From contig QZKR01000169.1 of assembly GCA_003598065.1 (NCBI GenBank), forward strand, positions 1 through 46,806: DNA of 46,806 nt. Direction: 5' to 3'. Source of the DNA: Myxococcales bacterium. GTDB taxonomy: Bacteria > Myxococcota_A > SURF-8. Shown in pieces: positions 34,901 to 43,900 of this stretch; position 1 is the stretch's first letter, and every line of letters starts with the position of its first letter. The position numbers and the translations under genes are program-made. A model generated the notes under the pieces. It ran no database searches. It saw only the letters and a list, made by a program, of their open reading frames with translations, and was not told where the DNA came from.

Positions 34901-37900
34901 CAGTCGCCCTCCTCCCCTTCCTCATTCTTGTACACCGTGGCGACGCATGCACCAGCCTGGCAGTAAGATTCCGTCGAGCAAGGCTCATCATCCGAGCAAG
35001 CTGTTTCCGGTTCGTCGGCGACAGGCTCTCCTCCCACGCACTGGCCGTCCTGGCAGACCATGTTGAGCAGGCACATGTCTTCGAAGTTCCAGCAGGGCGA
35101 CCCATCCGGGATGACCTCGGTTCCACGGCATTTTTCATCGATGCAGATGTCGTTCATCGTACAAACCATGTCATCGTCGCAGAGAACGCCGTCGGCCTTC
35201 CCCTCGCAATCGTCATCCTGATCCCCAAATTCCTCGGCGATGGTCTCGCAATCTGCGTTCCCTTCGATCAACGCCAACAGTCCGGCCATCTGCTCGTTCG
35301 ACATTTCCATAGGATTGGGACAACCCGACTGGCAGGCGTTCTCCAGTGTCGCCCGGCCCGGATAATCGGAAGTTCCTTCGACAATCTCCCCGTAGCATTC
35401 GGCCACCCGAACGCAAGCCTCCATGCATGCTTCCAAATTCTGCTGGCAACGACCGGAACTCTCTTCGCAGGTCTGCCCTGCCGGGCAATGGTTGTGCTCC
35501 ATGCAATCGATGCGGCAGAAACCGCCGTCGCAATAGGAGCCAAGCGGGCAGCCGCCCGAGCAAGCCACGTAGTTCCCTCCAATGACCTCGTCGATAACCT
35601 CGGCCAGATTCCCTTCGCAATTCAGATCCAGGGGCATGGACTCCCTGGCGTATTCCGGCTCGCACTCGTCCTGGCAGACGCCCGGGTAGCAACAGATCTG
35701 CCCGTCGGCGCACTGGGCCGAGGGCGATTGCCCGTCCCCTCTGCATTCGAACACATGCACGGCGCCGGGGAAGGTATTGGCGGCGCCTTTGGCGATGAAG
35801 GTTTCCAGAGAGTCATCCCCGTTGGCCACGGTGAGGCCGCACCAGCCCAGCATCTCCTCCTGCTCCAACCAATCCAAGGGGAGAAAAGCCGCCAAGAGAT
35901 GCTCGTCGAACACCACGGCGTCTGTCAGTTCCTGGCCGCACAGCCATACCCGTGTGTCCGGGCCGAAGCCCCGACCGTAGACGTAGATGGGCTTGTGGAT
36001 GTTGCGCCATACGAAGCGCGGGCAGAAGGCGGCGATCTCCGGGGCGGGTTCAACCTCCTCTGCTTCCGACAGCACATCGAATTGATGGATGAAGTCGCCC
36101 GAGCACAGCGTGGTGTCATCGTCGGAGGACTTTACTCCCTGGTCCCCTCCGGCAAGCTCAACCGAATAAAGCTTGCCGTTAGTCCAACCTTCTGTTGGCG
36201 GCGAAACGATGAGGACGCGTCTTTCGTCGTCGGCAAAAGACGCTCCTCCGTGTTCGACCGGCTCCGGTTCAGAATTCTCATTGAGGTAAGACGCATGGAC
36301 AAGTTCATTCAACTGCTCGTTGGTGTAAGCGAGCAACGGCTTGTTGAACCCCAGCCGGATGGACTGGAAGCGCGAGGTGGGCATAAGCCAGAGCGGGTCG
36401 GCCTCGACGACGGCCAGGCAATCCCATTCTCGGCGCATCACGGTTCCACTGAGCGGTCCGCCCGCGTGATCCTCATCGCCGATGGGACTGGCGTAGTAAG
36501 CGCCGCCATCCTCTACAAAGCGGGCGCCGAGATAGATCTCATTGGCCTCGACGTCAAAGGCAAGTGCGGAGGCGTCGCCAAAATGATCGCCAATTTCATA
36601 GCTCGGCGTCAATTCCGCTATCTCGCTTTGGCCTTCGTAATAGTGAGTGGATGGATCGGAGGCGATGCGCGTCATGTCGTAGACGACGGTCTTACCCCCG
36701 CCCGCAGATACGAACAGACTGTCTCCTATGATCTTGAGGTTGCGGATTATCTTCAAGTTGTCCGGTTGCGGGAAGGTTTCCAGGAACCCCGGTTGGATGG
36801 CAAAAACGAAATTCAACTGAAACTCGACCGTAAGAGAGTCGCCTACGCGCAGGTATTCGGTGTGGATGCCGTAAATTCGTCCGGCCTTCGAGGCCAGCCA
36901 GAGCATGTGGCCGTTGAGCGCCATCGCCACGGGCTGGTCTTGATCCTCCTCGAAGCCCGGGAGCGGCAAACCGGGCGCTTCCTCGATCTGTTGGAAGGGC
37001 CCTAACGTATTGAACCCAGAAACGGAGACTTCGCCGCCCGAGAGTTGGCCTTCCTTCGTAGCGATGAACAGAAATCCGTTTTCTCCTCCGGCGATAGCCA
37101 GAATCGCTCGATCCCCGGCGATCGTCCCGTTGTCCAGACCGATATCCACCAGCCACGGGTTGCCGTCGTATTCCTCGGAGAGGTAAAATCCCGCCAGCCC
37201 AAAATCCGTGCCGACGACAATTTGCTTGCCGATGGCATGTACGGCCGTAATTTTGGTTTGGATGCCATCGATAGCCGAAGGCGGCAAGTGGAACTTCTTT
37301 TCGAGGCTGGTCGGATTCGACACGTCGTATACCGACAGCCCGTCCTGACCCATGGCCAGATAGGCATACGCCGGGCCGTAGGCATCGGCGTATTGCCGGA
37401 CGATCCGCAAACGGCCGCTGCTGGCGGCGATGCCATCGAACCCATTGGCGGCTTCCTCGGCGACCACTTGGGGATCGGAGGGATCGCTCATATCGACCAC
37501 CGCCAGGCCGCGACGTTGAGCGGTGCTGAGGTCCAGCAGGTTCCCGTAAATATCGAACGGGATCATTTCCCCGCCTAGGCTCGCGTAGACCATGCCGTTC
37601 CGGTACTCCAGATCGCCGACCGGGCCGAGGGCGAACGCGGTTTCAAGAGAGTTCTCGTAATAGTAAGGCTCGGCGCTGATAGCCGGGATAGACGTTAGAT
37701 CGAAAAGATCGCCCATGTCGCCGGGGAAGAAGGCCCGGACATCGGCGAAGCCGGGAGTATTGGAGGAGGGAACCACAAGCACGGCGAAATTATGGCTCAG
37801 GACTTTTACCCCTGAAGCCGGGAGAACCTGGGATCCTCCGGCAGGGATAAATTCCACCGCCAGTCCCGGTACGAAACCCTCGCCTTCCAGCACGATGGTG

Positions 37901-40900
37901 TTTCCGCCCTCCAATGGACCGACTTTGGGATCGGTCCTAGACACGGTCAGAGAGGCCAGTCCCACCAAGCCGCCCTCGACGGTGCGGCTCCAGGAGGGAT
38001 AGCAATCCCGGACGGTCAGGGAGTGCGGGCCTGCCTCGCTGAGGGTTACGGAGATTTCAATCTGGGTATCCGAGAGATAATTTACGGAGCCCAAACTGGC
38101 GGGCCCGCCGACTTCCACGTTACAAGCGTCGGAGAATCCCTTGCCGGTGATGGTGATTTGCGCGGCAACGCCGGTCGTCAGGTAGCGCGGCCGAACGTCG
38201 TCGATGGAGATGCCTGGCGTTTCCGGGCTCGCGTCGTTGGAGTTTACCGTGAAATGATAGATGCCTGGGTTCGCAAGTTGTTCATAGTTGATCGCGGAGA
38301 GCTTCCCAGAAATGATATGAATCTCGTAGGAGCCATCTGAAAGATCACTGTCGGAATTCCATGTTACCGTACTGCCGAACCACGTGTTCCGGGCTGTAAC
38401 GCTACCTGACACAAAAACCAAATTGAGTGGGTCGGCATTGTCATAAACTTCCACCGCGCCGGCCACTGCCTGGGTGTTGATTTGTTGGGTAAGCGACACT
38501 TCCACCGTCACGCCGCCCCCAACAACGGCGCCGTCCGGCGGATAAACGGAGGCCACCTTGAAGGTGTCGCGCCGGAACCAGTACAACGAACCGTCTTCGG
38601 AGGCCACGTAGACGCGCGGTCCCAGGATGTCGATGCCGGTCAGCATGCCCGATGTCTCGAAGCTGTGAGTCTTGATTAATTCCCACTGGTCTAGAGCATT
38701 TTTCCGCAACTCGAAGACATAGAGCATCTTCTCCACGGTGACATAAATCTCGTTGCCGTCGGCGTTGATGCGACTGTGGCGCGGGTCTAAATCCATCGGG
38801 TGGTTGGTCCACACGTACTTGGCCAGAGGGGTTTCGCCCGTCCCGTAAACACCGATCTGAATATGGCCTTCGCCTCCACGCCCCACGACGCCGTAGACCC
38901 AATCTCCCTGAACAAGGCGGGTGGCGGAAACATCGCCGACTTTAAGATACGAACCGCCGCCGTCAGTAAGCGTGCGGACAGACTTGGTGGCTCCGCTCAG
39001 GTTGATGAAGCGCAGATTGGAAGAAGCTCCCGATTCGTCGAATACCGCCATCACGGCGCAAGGGCCGTCGCAGGCGGGCTCATTCTGGATGTACTCCACG
39101 CCAGCGTAGGAGCCGCCTTCTGTATCCGTAATTTGTTTGAGCACCCACGGATGCTCGCTGTCTCGAATATCGACAATCTGGAGCCCGTCGGTGTCCGCGG
39201 CCAGAAGCGCCAGGTCGTCAACGATGTCCAGGCCGTAAACCGGCGTCGGTTCGGCGAGATCCGCCACGAGGTTCAGGTCTTCCTGGATGTAGAAATCCAG
39301 AATCGAGAATCCCGGCGGGCCGTTGGCGCGGGAAGCGACATACAACTGGTCGCCTCGGATCTGGATTTCATTGGCCACTTTGGGCGGGAAGCCGGGCAGA
39401 CGGGTGCGCGTGGCGCCGGCGATGTTGTAGGTGTAATGCGCGATCAGAGCGAAAGCGTGGTCGTCCTCGTCATAGGTGTTGAGAACGTAAACGGCATAGA
39501 CGCCATCATCGTCCACAATCGGCGTCAAGAAGGCGATCTTGTCGAATTCGATCACGTCCGTGTAAGGGGAGCGAATGCAGGGATCAGGAGAAGCGGGGTC
39601 GAATTCGTCCCCGCCCTTGCAGAAGAACACGTCCGCTCCGGGAGTGAAAACCAGTTCATCGTTCCGGGTTTTCGCCCTCAGTTCGTGATGCCCGGTGATG
39701 GGGCCGTCCAGTTCGCCTTCGTAAATTTCATAATCCTCGGGAGTCGGGGAAAGCTCGTCCAGGATGACCAGCTGCCCGGCGATCCGATCGACCATTTCGC
39801 CGCCGTTGTCCAATTCGACATCCACAGCGCCCCATGGACCGGCATAACCGTCGAGATCGATCGTCGCCAAGGACGAATCGAACGTTGCGGAAAATTCACT
39901 CCCGCCGATCCGGACCACGGTGGACGCAATCATCCCTTCTGCCGCAATGGTGACCGTTCCTTCGGCCCGAGCGATCCTCGGGCTGACGGAAACAATGCGC
40001 GGCTTGGGAATATTGAGAGGACCGACGGAGAACGGGATCTCCACGCTTTCGCGCCACAAGCGGGCGTTGCCGTAGTTGGCGGCCTGCAACGTGTTTTTCA
40101 GCGACAGCGAATAGGCTCCGCTCTGGACACAACCGCTGGCGATGGTCACCATAAGAATGTTGGAGGGGGGCGGTTCTGGTTGTCCCAGTGTCACGCAGTT
40201 ATCGGTACCTTCGATACCTTCGATAGCCACGTAGTTGGAAGCCAGGCCGCTCACAGAGGCGATGTCGTGATTCAGCGTCACGGACAGCACCAAATTCCCC
40301 GCGCCCGGATGCTCCACTGTTTCGTTCGGCTTGGGATGCGAATCCAGGATGTAGAGGAAGGGCGTTTGCAGCCCGATCAGGCCGTTCTCGCCGGAAGCCA
40401 CGGCCATGCCTTCCTTCTTCGGCAGCATATCGTAGGCCTTCTGCACGTTTCCGGCCGAGAAGAGCGTGGGATTGGCAGGATCCGCAACGTCGAAGAGCAT
40501 GACGGAGCCGCCCAGCGTGGCCATCATCACCAGGCCATGGTAGTAGCGCAGACGCCACGGCGAACCGGGGTTGTTGACGTGCGCCGAGGTCACTTGGAAA
40601 GCGCCATCTCCGCCATCGAGGTCGCGGACAAATTCTTCAAGCATGGAGCCGTCAAACTTGAGAACCTTCAGGCCGTAACCAGCCAGGGCGGCGTAGACGT
40701 AGTTCCCAGCCATCACGGCATCCATTACCGGATAGCCGAGATCCCGCGAAGCAACGGCGGTCAGTTGCCGATCCTGGAGTTTGTAAACCGTGACGCTTCC
40801 GCCACCTTGCGCGCTTCCGTTCCCGGTAGCGAAACGATGGCCGTCGAGGTTGCCCCAAAGCTCGGCGCAATTGTAGCCGAACTCCACATGATAGGTCCGG

Positions 40901-43900
40901 CTTGGATGAGAGTTGCCGGCGGCGACGATGTAGCGCCCGCCGGGATCGACGGACACCTTCTCGATGGGGCGACCTGCCGTATCCAGCGTCTGCATCACCA
41001 CCGGGTCCTTGCCCTCGCCCACGTACAGCAGCGTCAATTGCGACTCCTTGGCTGCTGCCGTGGTCAAGGCGCAAGGAAATGGCTCGTCGGGAATGTCGGG
41101 AGTTTCACCGACAGCCAGGGCCAGATCGCCCAGTGCATCGACCCAGATGACATCCAACAGGCCGTTTTGGGTGGCGCGGATACCCATGTAAGCCGGATTG
41201 AAGGGAAAATCCGGATTGGTGGGGGGATCCGGGGGGGAAGAATTTAGGATTTGCAGACCGGCTTTGCCGTTGGCCACGTATAGCAGGTCTCCGTGGGGCT
41301 TGACAGCCAGAGAATCCGGAACCAGATTGAGGATGTAGAGCGAATTCAGGAGGTCGGAATCCTCCTTCAGATCCGCCAGATCTGCATACGATAGCCGCGA
41401 CACCAGTTCGAAATAATCTTCAATCTGATCCGCATCGGGAAGGGAGGTCAAGGCCGGTCCGGCATTCCACAGGCTCATCTGGCTCGCGTCGTAGCTGGCG
41501 ACGCGGTAATTCACCGCCATGGCTCCAAAACGCGCCTGTTGCTGAATGGCGTGAGCCCCGATTTCGTAAGTTCCGGCGGCGGCGTAGGTGTAGCCCTGGT
41601 AATCCTCCAGCGCGACGGGGGCGATGGCGGCGTTGTTGTCCACGATGACCGGCTCCTCGTCAACCTTGAAGGCGGGCATCCCGTAGGAGAACTGGGCCGG
41701 ATCGGTTGGCAACGAGGCTTCGTCCAGCGAGACCGGCGACTTGGCGAGGACCGTGGCGGGCCCGAAATCGCCGCCGCAGGCCTGGCCGTCGATGCGGCTG
41801 CTGGAGATCACGTTGACGGAATTGGCGATAGCGCCGTCGAACATCACTTGGGTGCGGTATCCCGCCAGATAGTTCGACATGAAACCCGCGCCGCGCAGAA
41901 CGTAGCTCGTCCCGCCTTCCGGGTTGGCGAACTTGGGCGTGATGCCCGTCAAAACCATGTTGGGCTGGTAGTAGTAAGCGCCCGGCAGGCGATCGACCAG
42001 TTTGATGTTGTAGGAGCGGCCGGGAGTTTCGAAAGAGACATCGCGACCGACCGACACCGTCACCAGACCGGCCCCGGCCGGCGTAGTCGCCGTCATGCGA
42101 TTGGTTTCGATCTGGCCCTTCGTGGCTTCGTTCGCACCGAACAAGACATCGACGTCAACATCGAAGCCCGCCCCCACGATCGTCGCCGCCCGGCCGCCCG
42201 CCGACGGCCCCACCGGCGGGGAAACGTCGTCGAGGCGCGGCAGGTCAACGCCTTCGGGCAGAACGATGAATTCGAAGCTGTATTCATTCAAGGCCATCGG
42301 GCTGCCGTCCAGAGCGGCGATGTCGTGACTGTAGTTGTCGATGAGGACGGTGTAACTCCCGGGCTCTATCTCTACCTCCGAACTTTGCGGATCGGGATTC
42401 CTGAAAGTGAAACTCAGGATATGGTCGGCCACGTCCCAGGTCCCTGAAGCTGGACCGCTCGTCTCCTCCTCGATAGAGGCGTGAGCGATGATGCCTTCCT
42501 CCAGCTTTTTGTTGAAACGGATCTTCAGAGGCGCCGTCTCGAAGAACGCCGCCGGAACCAGACCATCGTTGGGGACGTTCGTGTTCACCAGGAACAGGTG
42601 ATTGGTGTTCGTCCCCTCGACGTAGGAGTTCCCGCCTCCATCTGGTTGATAGCCGGCGATCACCTCTCCGGTTCCATCGCCATAATCGCCCTCGAAGGCG
42701 TCGCCATGGCTGATGTTGACGGACACCGCCACGCCGCCAGGGCTGTCGAGAGCGTATAGATATCTTAAATTCCATGGCTCTGGCTCGGAGATGTCGAAGA
42801 CGAGGATGCCGGCCGCACCGAACGCCACGTAACAGAGATTGCCGACAACGCGCACGTCGTGGGCGACGCAATCGGAGTTGGTGGCGGTGTGACATTCGAA
42901 ATCCGTGAAATGGGCCTCTGGCCAGGCGTCGGGGTCAAGGCAATCCACTCCCACCGAATCTTTCCTGATTACGCGCACGCCATTGTCGCCCATGGCGAGG
43001 TAGGCATAATAGGTCTCGGTTTCAGGCTTGCCGGGTTGCTCGAGCAGCTTCATGGCCACGGCCGAAGCGGAAAGCCCCGGACACTCGCCGACTTCCTGCA
43101 ATCCGGCGGACACGTCCACGAACTTAACGACATCATGGTTAACCATGGGAGTGAGTTCGTGATTTGCGAAATTATAGTTGGCGGCGAAGGTCACTACGGC
43201 CATGTCCCGCTTCACGTCCAGAGCCACGGCCTCGGACGATCCCTGTCCCAAAAGCTGGTCCATCGGGAAAGGCTGATAGTGATTGACCATGTGCAATTCC
43301 ATCAGACCCCGGTTGCCGGCCGCCACCAGGCCGCGCATGCCATCGACGCGAATCTTGGCGGCCAGATTGCTGTCCAGCGGCTGCTTGCGGACCAGACTCA
43401 CGGCGGCCGGGTTGTGGACATCGATGGTGTAGAGCCACCCTTCCCTGCTCTCCGGGGCGGCGTCAGGATTGCGGGTGGCGACGACGTAGGCCAGGTCGTA
43501 ATTCTGCTCGATGTACAGGTCCACGCCTAGCGCCCACATGCCGCTGTCCAGCGGATAGATGGACAAGATGCGGTCGTCCACGCCGTTGCGGTCTTCGTCG
43601 ATGAACTCGCGGCGTTCCTGTTGCGAATAGGGAATATTGTCCCGGTCGAGTCCGGAATAGTTGATGACAACGAGGCCCCGCGGCCCGGCGGCTACGAAGG
43701 CGTATGCCTTTTCGGTGATGATGTCGTACATCTTCAGATTGCTGAGCGAGACGTGATCGCGGATCGGCTCCGAGTATTCGTAAGTCACACCGTTGTCCAC
43801 GATTGGTTCGCCAAACCCCGTTCGTTCGATAGTTACAGGTACTTTGCCGACCCGGCCGGCCGGCGCATGGACGGTCATGCTTTCGGGACTCAGCACCGAG

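Noticed and set aside
38800..41247. Plus-strand open frame of 815 codons
   Set aside because: It is antisense to the propeller-containing giant protein and shows no domain of its own.
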